Of a DNA stretch of 64,000 nt, positions 37,186 through 49,448 are shown piece after piece; the stretch's first letter is position 1; every line of letters begins with the position of its first letter. Both the position numbers and the translations under genes were made by a program. The stretch comes from Branchiostoma floridae (lineage: Eukaryota; Chordata; Leptocardii; Amphioxiformes; Branchiostomatidae): NCBI RefSeq assembly GCF_000003815.2, contig NC_049991.1, positions 16,122,971-16,186,970 of the forward strand, written 5' to 3'. The notes under the pieces are model-generated. The model did no database searches, had not been told where the DNA came from, and saw only the letters and a list, made by a program, of their open reading frames with translations.

Positions 37186-37878
37186 ATGGATGATGGGATC
37201 ACCGTAAAATGGGTCTACTGCGTGGCTGTGCTGTACTTTCTTTTCTGGTCTCCAGTGTTCCCAAGGACCATTTCCCTAAACACAACAACCACAGATATGT
37301 CGAGGTTTGGCGGCAACGAACAGCACAAGAAACCGACAGAGTCTTCGTCACGTGAAGGTTTAGTCATTCCGAGGAGACGTTGGTGGAGGTCGGAATTCTG
37401 TCGTGTGAATCTGTCGTGTTTTCACGAGCAGACCCTGACCAGTAAAGTTGACGTGTGCGTGTGCAGAACTAGCAGGGATAATCTCACGGTGCAGCAGAAC
37501 TGTTCCGTCTCCAGAGCGCCGACTCTTCTGCAGTTCCTGGATTCCGCGGAAAACGCGCCCAGGATGACATCCATCTGCCTGGAAAAGTTGGAGTCCAAAC
37601 TGAACCGCACGGAGATCACCATGGATTGCCACATATTCCAGATACCCGACTTTACTCACTCTGTAGTATATGTATATCCAGAACAAGGGTACAGAAACTC
37701 GTCCACAGTCCCGCTACAGGGCCCCCGGGCGCGGCCATGTCTGATGTACCTCGTAAGAGGAAGGGACATCCTGAGAGGTAGTGGAGGACTCCCCGATGCC
37801 GTTATGTCGGCTATAGGAGCCGGGGTCGTCATGATGATCGTGTCGGTTATTCTTTGCTCCTGTAGGAAAATGAAATGA
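37186..37878 (+). CDS. Orphan type I single-pass membrane protein (230 aa)
   Basis: A continuous frame in a terminal exon; an acceptor (gcattttcag) ends at 37,122, and a polyadenylation signal follows. The chosen Met sits directly before a signal-peptide-like stretch (VKWVYCVAVLYFLFW). The frame stays open up to the acceptor, so an upstream start is possible. The ectodomain has a basic patch (RRRWWR), eight Cys (including FC, SCF, VCVC, NCS) and six N-glycosylation sequons (NTT, NLS, NLT, NCS, NRT, NSS). A C-terminal membrane helix (AVMSAIGAGVVMMIVSVILC) ends in a short basic tail SCRKMK. I do not recognise the family; it may be lineage-specific or fast evolving. A receptor, adhesion or ligand-precursor role would be a guess. 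Confidence 0.6.
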   Translation: MDDGITVKWVYCVAVLYFLFWSPVFPRTISLNTTTTDMSRFGGNEQHKKPTESSSREGLVIPRRRWWRSEFCRVNLSCFHEQTLTSKVDVCVCRTSRDNLTVQQNCSVSRAPTLLQFLDSAENAPRMTSICLEKLESKLNRTEITMDCHIFQIPDFTHSVVYVYPEQGYRNSSTVPLQGPRARPCLMYLVRGRDILRGSGGLPDAVMSAIGAGVVMMIVSVILCSCRKMK

Positions 37879-38072
37879 CGACGCAGGTCTTGTATAAACA
37901 GCTGATTTGTTAGTCATTGTTGTTGTGGTGGTTCAGACTTGAGAGCACATTTCTTCGATTGCCTTTATCTAAGACATATCATGTAAATATCACACTTGCT
38001 TATTTGAAGGTCTCATCATATTGTAACATTACTGATGAATTAGGACGGATGATGAAAATCTAGAATGTGTGG

Positions 38073-38078
38073 AATAAA
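38073..38078 (+). terminator. Polyadenylation signal of the orphan gene
   Basis: AATAAA lies 195 bases after the stop codon at 37,878. It is close enough to define a compact 3' UTR and supports the frame as a real terminal exon. Confidence 0.6.
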
Positions 38079-38100
38079 TTTCTGAACTAAATCCCTGCAC

Positions 38101-38380
38101 TTGTCGTTAGTACTGATCTTGAAAAACTTGCTGAATTTCCGCTGGTTTCGTGGAACAACGTTGGTACAATTCAGAGGCAGGTTTTGGTGTTGTTGTTTTT
38201 CTCGATCGTCCTTTACAATAGAACAACATACGCCAGAGCATGTTCACGTCCTACTTTAAATCTGTAAGCATTGCATCGTTGCTGTACATACGACTCAACG
38301 ACTAAATTCACTGATTCCACAGCTAGTACTAGTTGCATGTAACGGTTCCTTGATATTCACCCCCATCTTTCCGTCGCTCA
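38101..38380. other. Intergenic, nothing recognised
   Basis: Sequence between the orphan gene 3' end and the first family B MITE; no motif seen. Confidence 0.4.
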
Positions 38381-38540
38381 TGCTGGGATCACATTTCCCA
38401 GGCGGCGCCCGACTGGACAATGAAATATATGATATAAAGGAAAACAAAATACACCGAACGTAAAGAAAATATGAATGAGGAAAACCTATTCTGTTCCCGC
38501 AGCCTGGGCAAACCCGGTTTGGAGATGCGACCTTAGCATA
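38381..38540. mobile_element. MITE, family B copy 1
   Basis: Begins GGGATCACATTTCCCAGGCG and ends CGGTTTGGAGATGCGACC, the diverged inverted ends of family B. The internal part (aaaacaaaatacaccgaacg) matches other copies that read acaaaacacacagaac. Confidence 0.7.
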
Positions 38541-39534
38541 AGGTATGGTATTTCAGAGCAACTACCAAAGGCAATCGCACAAAACATTTGTCTTCTTTAC
38601 AACAGCTGGCCCAGGTGTACCACCGGGCATTTACCTCTGTGCGCCAATCAGGCATTTCTAATCCTAGGCTAGTCTGGTACATCAGTAATCCCCCTGTCCG
38701 AGTCCCAGGCCACCTTAACCCCAGTTTAATCGGTGTAGTTTATCTGCCAGGCCCATTCTAATCATCGCCTGCCATTACCCATGACTGGCGAAAACATGAT
38801 GCCATTAGCATTGATACATGTCCCATCTCTCCCGGTTTTTACAGCCTCTTTTACGACTGGTAAGTACATTTTGTTAGTACTACTGGATCGGCAGTTTTAC
38901 TGGTCATAGTAGCTCTGCTGGTTTGCTGATATTAGATTAGTATGATCGTTATATCAACGATGCGTACCACAAATAAGCAACATGCATATCGTAATACATC
39001 ACATCTTACGCATCTCGTGATGTGACGAGTTAAAACAGAAAAAAACATTGGTTTTTGCCCGTTTTATCTCCTCTTCTAGTTAAAATGAAGATTATATTTG
39101 TTATCGGCATACATAGATGTAATTTTCTAATACTGGTTATTTCCCGGCATATTCAGACTTCACTATTGCCCCTTTTAACGCTCTCAAAGGGACAAACCTA
39201 TGGTATTAGACTACATATTCTACTCTAGTTGACTGAAATAGCAGTGCACTAATGTGATTCAAGGCGACGGAGGGCGTCCTCTTAACAGTCAGACATTCGT
39301 TCTGTAGGCATGAAATATTCAGCAGGGTGGGGCGTACGGATTATTAGTACTTAAATAAATAATTATGTGAGCTGAACCCCCCAAGGTTACTCGTCACAGC
39401 GGACGTTGCCCTTGGCCTTGTCAACAATATCATCTGATTGAGATCATCGTGAGAGCAAGATAGCCAGTGGGATCCGATTCATCTGCTCAGTATTCATTTT
39501 TGTGCATCCTTCTTTTAAAGTAACCTAAGATTAC

Positions 39535-39600
39535 GATACGCTTTCAAACCGGGGCCCGGTCGGACTCTCTGCGGAAACGAACTGTAAAGGTGTATATCAG
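39535..39600. mobile_element. MITE, family B, single-end fragment
   Basis: TTTCAAACCGGGGCCCGGTC matches the family B end; no matching opposite end was seen nearby. Probably a truncated copy. Confidence 0.5.
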
Positions 39601-40245
39601 GAAATATACACAAATTACGGTTATGACAATATTTTCGTTACGTTTTTGTACTTTGTTGCAGTTTAGATCATTGTCTTGAAATGTGACCATTCCATTACTG
39701 GTAAATCTCAATCTGCTATCGACAGTGTAACCAATCCAGCATGGTCGTAAAAGGTCAAGATGCGTCCCATGATGAACAAATGTAATAGGTGATGCTGCAG
39801 TAGCTGTTAAAAATGCATTCAGCATTACTACACCAAGTTTTATTCTTTAGATCAACGCTCGTATACGGAGGGCCACCATCTGGCAAAACGCCAACTAAAA
39901 GTGGATATCAATAAACTCAAACCAGGGTCATCGATCAGGTAGTGGTAAATTGCTGTACACAAACTGCCTGCCACAGCTAGCAGTATATTTCATGGTTTAC
40001 ACCGCACTATTTCTTCATTTTCCCATTTATAAGAGACCCCTGCACACCCCAGTTTGTTTACAGCTCTTGTAATGTACGAGGTAGGTTGTAAATTCCGTAC
40101 CATCGCCCTCATTTTTCACCAGCTCCTGAATCCATCAGGATTTTCTTATCAAACTCGTTTACTACGTACCATCATTATAGCTCCTTACATTAATCATTGT
40201 GTGTCCATGTTGACTAGTATAGTTTCAGCACTTGCCACGTATTAA

Positions 40246-40339
40246 CAATACAAGATACAATACAAAATAGAAAGCCCGATAAAAACGACTAAAAAACGTT
40301 AAAAAACAGCCGGAGCCCAATCCTCTACTTGGGGACTAT
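40246..40339. mobile_element. MITE, family A, half element
   Basis: CAATACAAGATACAATACAA then AGAAAGCCCGATAAAAACGA and CCGGAGCCCAA match the right half of the element at 22,770-22,976 and the copy at 63,896-63,982. Only one arm is present. Confidence 0.75.
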
Positions 40340-40869
40340 CTCAGGCAGCAACTATGCTATGCTCAGAAAACACCTGAGGTGATAATTTCACATTTGAAGT
40401 GCGCACATTATCGCCTAGATTATCATTTACCCCTAATACGATTTAGGCTATGGGCCAGCTTGATGAACCCTTACAGGTAGGCAGTGCGCCGTGGGTGAGG
40501 AATTATAGCAATTTTCATCCCGTGCTGATCATAATTACCGCAGTCATCGGGTGGCTGCATGCGATGGGAAGCCTGTTTCACGTGTTGTAAATTTCTTCAA
40601 GAACGTTCTCTTAGTTTTGAAGACTGATTTGAGGGCACATTAGGTTGGTCGTTAGAAGTTGTAAATATTTTAACGACACAGTCCACCTGCGTCTATGTGG
40701 AGAGAAAATAATGGTTATGAGACTGTTAATGTGTGCAGTGTGACTGATATGTATGGCATCGTGGACTTTTACTGCTGTAGAAAAATGCAAATTGGGATTC
40801 AGAGACCCCGTTGTATTGAAGAACATGAACAGGGCCAGGTGAGGTACATTGCATCATGAAGTTTGTAAG

Positions 40870-41140
40870 GTTGTTTTGTGGTTAGGGATGTTGAATAAGA
40901 GTCTGAAGGTTATGGGTTCAAATCCCTGGTAAGCACCGATGTTTTGTCCTTTTTTTGGGACAGGAACGTTGCAGCTATTTCTTCAATCTACTTAAGTGAT
41001 CATGAAAATAAACATGCAACTGTAGCTTCGGATAGGGGCGTCCTCTCGGATGGGACATAAAGCCTAAGTTCCCATGTTTGAGAAGAGTGACACCTCGGGC
41101 ATGTACGTACAGTCACACCTAGCGAAAAGATCAGGGTCTT
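40870..41140 (+). mobile_element. tRNA-derived SINE, copy 1 (end uncertain)
   Basis: Polymerase III promoter boxes typical of a tRNA: an A-box-like TGGTTAGGGATGTTG near 40,879 and a B-box GGTTCAAATCC near 40,915. The body continues with a gttttgtcc...gggacagg segment like that after the B-box in the copy at 62,365. The 3' end is not clear. Confidence 0.5.
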
Positions 41141-42689
41141 TCCTGTCGTTAGCTAGTGGAGCAAACCTTACAGCCGTGTATTCACTGTACAAATCTGATG
41201 GGTTGCGCTTAAGGGTGGATTATCGGTTATGTGGAACAAACACATCAATTTGACAAACTAAACGCTGGATTCATAATGGCACGGGAGGAACATATCCAAC
41301 AAGTTTACATCATCACAAAGTTAAAACCAGTTTCAAGCTTATACATTCCGTGTAACGCCCCCCCCCCCTTCCCCCGTGACCGACCAAAGCTTCCTATGGG
41401 CAGTAGCTCACTCTGATCAATGCGGTTACCACGACGATGACATTCTAGTATCTCTTGTTCAATGAATATGACTATAAATTGTCCACCGTGCGCTCATAAT
41501 TCACGACCTGTGTGCAGAAAATTGGTCATTGATCGTCGGAGGGTTATCATCATGGCAGTGTCAGGACCCTTGGCAACGAGACGGATTATTTTAAAAGCGA
41601 AGCCGAGACCTACTTCCTAGTAGTGGCGTACCTACTCTCCGAAAACATGCTGAAGAGAGGGACCCTTTCCTTCTTCTGGTCAAAACTCTTAAAGAGACCA
41701 GTTGTAGCAAAACGGGTGCTGATCAGAAGAAAGTTGTCACAAAATGATTCATGAGTGCTACAAGTGAGTGGTTTATCTGAGAAATATTGCATCGTCAAGG
41801 AGAAAGAACCATTAATTCCCAACAAGGCAGGTTTCTTCCCACAGAAAGACATTAGAAGGTTAGCGTTATTGTTTGCTGGGTACACTGAATATTACTCAGT
41901 CGATCATTTCAGATGCCTAGTTTGATGGTCAACGATTTCACTTGAATTATCAACTTCATTGCCGCCTAGTGTTTCAATGTCCCGTACGCTGATTAAAACG
42001 TCAGCCGTAGTGTTGTATGAAAGTGAGCTACGGGTGCCTGGAGCTGCAATTTCATTACAGACCAGACCGATGATACAAAATAGAATCGACTCCGCTGATG
42101 CTAAGGACAAAAAGAAGATTACCTCGTGTTGCCATGGGATTTATAGAGTGACCTTTTGGCTAAGGACGATTATATGCCTAAGGTTATCACCACATTAAAG
42201 TCTTACAAGCAACTTGCCACATGAATACCTCTAATTACAATGTAATTACAAGGAACTGTTTCCATAGCTACGCATTGCTAGTTTGCTTTACATGGTTGAC
42301 CAGCACAACCTTTACAGAACTGCTATTTGCAACAAAAGATAGGACTTATTTAATAAGTCTATCTTATTTTGTGAAGAAAATACATCATTCTGCCCCAGTA
42401 GCATTGAAAAACAAGAAGCTGCCATGGATAAGTTTTTGCGAAGCATCATGATCATTTCGTGATCCAAGTAGCTGGCGATGCTTTGCAAACTGAACATGTT
42501 ATTAAAGAGTGGACCTAAGTTTCACATTCTCGAACAATCAGGCGACTGTTGCTGCATTAATCTTACCTAGCCCTTAGCTGTAACTATAGTCATTATTCAA
42601 GCGTAACGGTCAAGTCGTATCGACGTGACCTTCAGGCCGTCCATTCTCTCCGCACAAGGACTTGGTAATAAGTTCTCTTGGCCCGATGG

Positions 42690-43185
42690 AGACGCCATCT
42701 TGATCGATGACCCCTAACTCTGTGCCCAAGGTCATGTTCTAAATCACATTTGCTTACGCTGGAAATCTGCCAAACGTTGGAGTGACAATGAGTCCACCAA
42801 TATCTTAATGTAATGTCGACATGGTCAAAGGTTTCATAGAATCTCATGGTAAATACGGACGCCATTTTGATCGATGACCGCCAGCACTGTGCCGGAGGTC
42901 ACCTAGTTTGCTTACGCTGGAAATCTGCCATCGCTGGGGTGACAATGAGTCCACCGATATCCTAATGTAATCTCGATATATGGTCAAACGTTTCATAGAA
43001 TCTCATAGTAAATATGGACGCCATCTTGATCGATGGCCGCCAGCACTGTGCCGGAGGTCACCTAAATCCCATTAGTCTGCTTACGCTGGAAATCTGCCAT
43101 CACTGGGGTGACAATGAGTCTACCAATATCTTAATGTAATCTCGACATGGTCAAAGGTTTCATAGAATCTTTCTGTAAATGCAGA
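42690..43185. repeat. Tandem repeat, three ~158-169 bp units
   Basis: CGCCATCTTGATCGATG starts at about 42,692, 42,861 and 43,019. Each unit continues with CAGCACTGTGCCGGAGGTCA (or a variant), GCTTACGCTGGAAATCTGCC, GGGTGACAATGAGTC and GGTCAAAGGTTTCATAGAAT. The last unit trails off near 43,185. No open frame runs through it. Confidence 0.85.
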
Positions 43186-44397
43186 CGGAGTTATCGCTCC
43201 GATCTTTTCGGAACTTTTCAGGATCCCGAGGCACTGTTGGCGGTGATACAGGAGGCAGGGCATAGCCAGGTCAACACTGGTCGATAGGTGCTCCACAATC
43301 TCTCAATTCACAACTGGGGCATGTGCTAACGTACTCCTCTGGGTGTCTTTAGCAGTAGTTAGGCTGAGGTCAGGCTCCAAGCAGTGGATCATTTTCTCTA
43401 TTCACGAGAGATTTGCCAGGACGTAGAAAGTTTCACGTCCATGTTTTCGTTCTGCTGCTGGTTGATGGTGTTGTGCGGTGGCAAAATGGTGTTTGTGTCT
43501 GTAAATATGGGCCTACGGTAATAGAATATGAGAAACCTTTTTTCGAAAATAGAAGATCTCTCAGTGGTACTGTATATACAGCAACAGGTTTGCCAATGAT
43601 GTCCCCTGAGGTATAGTAGAGTTTATGGCTATGTTGCAAACAGGCATTAGGCCCGTCGATGTTACTATTATTTGATTTTATCGGCCCCTCGTCGGCAGAT
43701 AATAGTGTGATTATAAACTCTGAACTGCTCAGCTGTTAACTGAAATATGACGCTCTGGGGTGATTTTTACTTGGACATTAGCCGCTAAATGGTCTTCACT
43801 ATCGAAACTTCGAATACCAAAGCGTCCAGCTCTTCCTAAATTTCCTTTGTAAGCGGGTAATTCCTTCCACTTAGATGACATAACACCTTATAGAGAAATC
43901 ATGCCGTTCACCAAGTAAAGAAAATTGGATTTAATTTTCCACTGAATCACTCAGTCTTCTTTGGGTGTCTGACCCAATGTCCATTTATCTGGACATTAGA
44001 ATTTATCAATGTGTGACGTCAGTAGGGGTCAAAGGTTCTCAGTGGAAGTCAATATCGCCCCCGGTCCCGATTAGGATTTAGCACATTGTAAAGAATATGC
44101 ATCAATAAGACAAGACCAGAGGCAAAAACACCGCCGAATGTGTGGGCCGCACCATCCGTCTGCAACTGTGATTACCCCTACGATTGAACCACAGCGGCCC
44201 AAGTCCCAGGGGTGTGATTTGTTGATTTACGAGGAAAGTTCTATTGGAAACCGCCCAGTCGGGTCGATGGGACAATAGATGGTCGTCATAAAAAACAGGG
44301 CTCATAACGTGTACTGAATATAACGCCTATGCAGGTCTTCGGACACACATTTTTCACAGTTGAAGTAGCCTCTACCAGGCTCCGCGGATCGGTGGTC

Positions 44398-44500
44398 TAA
44401 TAGTAGAAATTGGACAATTGGGAGTCGGCCGGCCAGAGGACTTATTTCCTCACCGCCGGCCGGACAATACTCATAGGCCAATTAGCTACTACTAGGCTTT
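44398..44500. repeat. Imperfect foldback structure with GGCCGGC core
   Basis: The left arm (TAATAGTAGAAATTGG ... GTCGGCCGGC) pairs imperfectly with the right arm (GCCGGCCGGAC ... CCAATTAGCTACTACTA). A short CG-rich core sits in AT-rich surroundings. Could be a decayed MITE. Confidence 0.5.
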
Positions 44501-45498
44501 ATTCCTAATTTGGAAAAGTCCCCTACTTCTATTCCGCCAGGCGGGAGTCTGGAAGAGACTACAGTTGAAGTGCTGCGGTCATGATAAAACGTTCAGCGAT
44601 CTCCGGCATCTTTCCACACGAATGTCAGCCATACCCTTGCGCCCTAGAAACGAGTCTGTGAGACGTTTCTAGGCGCCGTGATGTCTAACAGAAGGTAAGT
44701 GAGGATTAAAGTGTTTAATTAAGCGCAATAACAGTCATCCAGTGGACGGAATGCTATCTATATGATATAGTAAGTGACATATTAATCACTGTCTTTGGTA
44801 CTCTAAAATTGGAAATAATAACATGATATTGAGTGACTTCACGCTTGACGGCGAAGCCAATAAAATCGCAGTTTTCCCCATTTAATGTCTCATAATCAAA
44901 TTACTGCCTTGTGCAGTCATCAGTCTGTGTCAAAACTTTCAGTCACAATGGATTGATGATGATGTATTAAGTACAGAGTCGGTTAAATACCTTATATCTT
45001 CTCATCGAGCGATCAAAGACTGGATTTAAATCAAGGAACGCTCATGATCAGACATTCATTGCTGTAATCCTAAACGTATACTACGTGGTACATTGTGCTG
45101 ATCAATAGCCTATAGTTTATTCAAGGGCTCCATTGATCCAATAACATCAGCGAAAGTATTGTCCCACCGAGGGATAATTGCGGCGCGAAAGATGACGGTT
45201 AGGTGAGGACCAATCAGCCCGACTCTCAACATAGACGGCAAAAGTAAAGGGTAACGTTAGCTACAAAACAGCTTTTACAGAAGCATTTAATCCCCCCTTC
45301 CATCATTTTATATACGTCTAACAAGTAACGTAAAGGCGCTGTAATTGCTTGACATTTACGTGATTACAATGCCCTTTCTTCTCCCACCCATGCCCATACC
45401 ACTGGTCGTTTCTACCATTAAAAGCTGCTGGTCTGAAGCGAAGACGTTGTAAGACGTCTAAATCTCCTATGATGGACTGTTCACTGCCGCCCGTCAAC

Positions 45499-45762
45499 AG
45501 CCTCCATAGCAGACTCGCTCTCTGAGGCCTTTTAGCCGCTTTTTTGGCAAGTAGTACTTTCGCTGGCCTTTTCATTTTGTATTTGGTCAGTACAAGCGAC
45601 CCTGTACGAAAAGGCCAGCAAAAGTTTGCTCATAATACACCTTTGCTGGCCTTTTCGTACTGGGTCACTTGTAATGAACAAGTACAAAAGGAAAAGGCCA
45701 GCAAAAGTGTATCATGGGCAAAAAAACAACGAAAAAAGCCTAGAGAGCCTGCTATGGAGGCT
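45499..45762. mobile_element. Nested foldback MITE abutting the GH1 stop codon
   Basis: The outer arms GCCTCCATAGCAG (45,500) and CTGCTATGGAGGC (ending 45,761) are exact inverse copies. Inner arms repeat CTGGCCTTTTC / GAAAAGGCCAG several times, including ACAAGCGACCCTGTACGAAA / TTTCGTACTGGGTCACTTGT. The right edge touches the TAG of the GH1 gene (45,761-45,763 on the minus strand). Confidence 0.75.
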
Positions 45763-48700
45763 AATGCATGCCTGGGTACCACCCAGCTCCTGTTCCTGTT
45801 CCTTTGTACGGCTCCATGGTGTGGCACCAGTCCCACCATTCCTGCGTGTGTTTACTGTGCGCCGCGCCTTCGGGAAAACCACCGGACCGCGCGATGTCTC
45901 CGTACAGCTTAGCGGAAACCCTCGGGGTTCGGGTGAGGTTCGGGTCCGAGAAGTTGGTATAGTGTAGCCCCAGACGGACCGAGTGTCCAGAACCCCACTC
46001 GATGTTGTCCATCAGTGTCCACGCGAAGAACCCACGGACATCACGGCCGTCCAGCTTAATAGCTGCAAAGAGAAAATTATTCAAAAGTTTATATGACTTA
46101 CTTTCTGTGAGGACCCTAGACATTTATGTGTATGTGTATGTATGCATGTGTACGGTATGTATGTGTGTGTGTGTGTTTGCGTTATACATCGGCATTCGCT
46201 AGACACACAAACAAGTCAAAAGAAAGAATCTTAATGCATTGAATGAGTTATAAAGTTCACTATACAACCATTTAATAAGATTCTCAAGATTCTCAATGAA
46301 TTCAGCCATTCAGCCGACAATTCGCATGGTGAGTGAATCTTTTTGTTGTTTGAGCTGTCTACTGTACATGTATTGAACAACACAGATATGCTTTCATTCT
46401 ATAGCAATTTAGAATGCAGCGCGAGTAGGTATGTCACCTCGGATGGCTTCGTCAACATACAGCATGTAGTAGCACTGTCGCCAGGTGTCGTTCATGTTCG
46501 GTGGGAACTGCTCCTTCTCCGAGATGCCGGTCTCCGTGATGTAGAACGGGACTTTGTGGGAGTATTTCTCCGAGAAGTAGCGGAGCTGCTCGCGGATGTT
46601 CCATGGGACCACGTAGGACAGTACGGTGCTAGACGATGATCCTAGTCAATATAAACGATAGAATAGATATGAAATGAAACACGTCGCGAATTTGAAGCCT
46701 TCTTCTCTGTGTATGTAGGAATCTCCTGTGTCAAAAACTTGCACGTTAAAGAAACCAACACACTTATCGAAGAGAATAAGGTGAACCGGTGTAATTGGCT
46801 AAATTGATATCATTATAGGCTAGTGCCTTATCTCTTGTCGGTCGATTACAAACAAACAATTGCCAATATTTCTATATCTACTTGTGGAATGAAACCTTTA
46901 TCTATTTATTATTGGTTTGGCTATTCACAACAAACGAACAGGGCTACCCATCTAGAAATAGTGGTTTTGGTACGGATATCAGAACAATCAGAGAAGGTTT
47001 TCTAAGAAAGAAGGCGAACCAACAATATTGTCAATACTGTACTTTTAAGTGCAGTGGTCGTTACCGTGCGGCCAGGTGGGGTCCTCTGTGTCCTTGGCTC
47101 CTTTCAGGTCGGGGATGACGGCTGAGATGAAGTCCAGCGGTAAGGTGTGGTTGGAGGCGTAGATCAGGTAGGCGGAGTACATGTTCAGGCCCGCGAAGTC
47201 AGCCGCACCGCGCACGTACGCTTTCTCCGCCTCCGTGAACACCGGGAGACGGGGCTACATGAAAGACAAGAGGAAAGAATGGGCGACAATTTTTCATCTG
47301 CTTGACTTGTTCAAAGGTATCCACTGGAAAGCGGACAATGATGAATATGAAACATGGAAGGTATATGGAGACTGCAAACCGACGCAATCAAGTTGCCATA
47401 CCTTCCAAACATGCATAACTTCTCTGTGTATTGTAATAGAACGGAAAGACATGAATAAATGTGAAAAATCAAAAGGTTTGGTATGGCAGTTCTTCAGTGT
47501 AGCATAACCAGCTTCTGTCACGCCACGTGTCCTAGAAGTTGGTGTGTTACGCCTAAGGGCAGTTATGTCGGTTATACAGATACAGTACTACAATACAGGA
47601 TAATGTAGATGAAATTAACTATTACTTTCTCGGTGCCGTCTCCATTGATCATCTGTTTCATGGCGTCAGGGTAGTCGCCGTTGCCATAGATCGGGTTGGC
47701 AAACCAGCCCAGGAAGAACTGCTCGAAGTTGTCGGCCGCCTGGACGTCCCGCGGGTCGGACGTGTTCCGGGGCTGGCCCCACGGAGCCCCGAGGACGATC
47801 CCGACCTCCCCGCCCTGCTGAGCTCGGAAGGTGTCGTTGTAAGTGTGCCAGGCTCGAGCATGGGCCTGCATGTAGTGGATATAAACAGGGCAGCACAATA
47901 TATACAATTTTTTATTGCAGATGACGAAGCGATGATGGTAACATCATGGTAGAAAAGTTGCTTTCACGCATGTTGGACATTCTGGACTTACTGGCTAGTA
48001 CTTTGTCGACAAACAGTTTTGAAACAGACTGAAAATAAATATATTGGAACACAGAACTTCCCGTCTCGCAAAAGAACAACATTATAAAGCTTAGTATATC
48101 AACATGTAAATGTAGAACTGCTGTATGTTCTGATCCAAACGCAGGGACTCTAACAGAGCTGGTACCTTGATAAGGCAACGGTCTCATTTCCAAACCCGGG
48201 ATCCGGCCGGGCAGCTTTTGGGAACGAAAAGTATAATATTTAAAGACAACAAAACACACAGAACATAAGACAATTAGTAATCAACATCAATTTGTGAATA
48301 TTCATTGATAAACACTTTTCGTTTCCAGAAACATGCCGGCCGGGCCCCTGTTTGGAAATGTGACCTTAGTGTAAGAGTAGAAAAGGCACGCACCTTGATG
48401 ACGACATGCGCTACTTCGTACTGACGTCTTCTCATGCCGAAGAGCATTTGCGGCGGGGACACGCCCAGCCCATACCCCGGCACGATGAAGGACCATGGCT
48501 CGTTAAAGGTGGCCCACCTCTTGACTCTGTCGCCGAACTTCTGGTAGCACAGCGTGGCGTAGTCGTTGAAATAATCCACCATGCTCTCATTAGTCCATCC
48601 ACCGTACTTAGTCTGGAATAGATGTTGCAAATTTTAGAGAACATAAATCATGCATAGCGCAATACTGACAATGTGTCCAAATCGTTCATGAAACTGTTTG

Positions 48701-49375
48701 TGCTGTACCGTTACCTACCAAGCAAGAACAATGCCTAATTCTGCAGCTTCTAGTAATTCATTGCAATGTGTTCACTACCTCAGTGTCACAGTGTCAATGC
48801 GATGCAAAAAAGGACGAAAGAGAAGGGAAAGTATTAAAACGCAATGTCTAATAAATTGATGGTTTCTGATGAAAGGTAAAAAGATGAAAGCATGGCTACC
48901 TGAAGAGCCTGTGGTAGATCCCAGTGGTACATCGTGACCAAAGGCTCCATCTTGTGAGCTATCAGCTCGTCGATGAGCTTGTTGTAGTAGTCCACACCCG
49001 CCTGGTTGACGCCTCCTGCCAGGGTGCCGTCAGGGAGAAGGCGGGGCCAGGATATGGAGAACCGGTACGCCGTCATGCCCATGTCGGCTCCGAGCTGGAC
49101 ATCGGTCGCATACTGGTGGATGAGGTAATTTTACGTTTAGTGTTCTTGTATGTTCGATTGGCTCAATCAAATGTTACATTGCCATCTGGGGAAATGTAAA
49201 CATATGATATTATATGACAGTATGTAATGATAGTGTGCACCATAGCCTAGTTATACGCTGCGGTCACATTTCCAAACCGGGGCCCAGTCGGGCAGTTTGC
49301 GGGAACGGAAAGAATGATATTTATGACAGCAAAACACAGAACGTAAAAGATACTCATGGGCATAATATGTGTATG

Positions 49376-49448
<73 letters not shown>

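Larger units (their letters stand above)
38541..45498. other. Intergenic sequence with scattered repeats, no supported gene
   Basis: Apart from the elements listed separately (39.5, 40.2, 40.9, 42.7-43.2 and 44.4 kb), no exon chain or family motif was found. A poly-C run lies near 41,358-41,368. Confidence 0.45.

Noticed and set aside
37360-37686. 108-codon minus-strand frame opposite the orphan gene
   Set aside because: The plus-strand frame has a signal peptide, membrane helix, acceptor and polyadenylation signal; the antisense frame has none.
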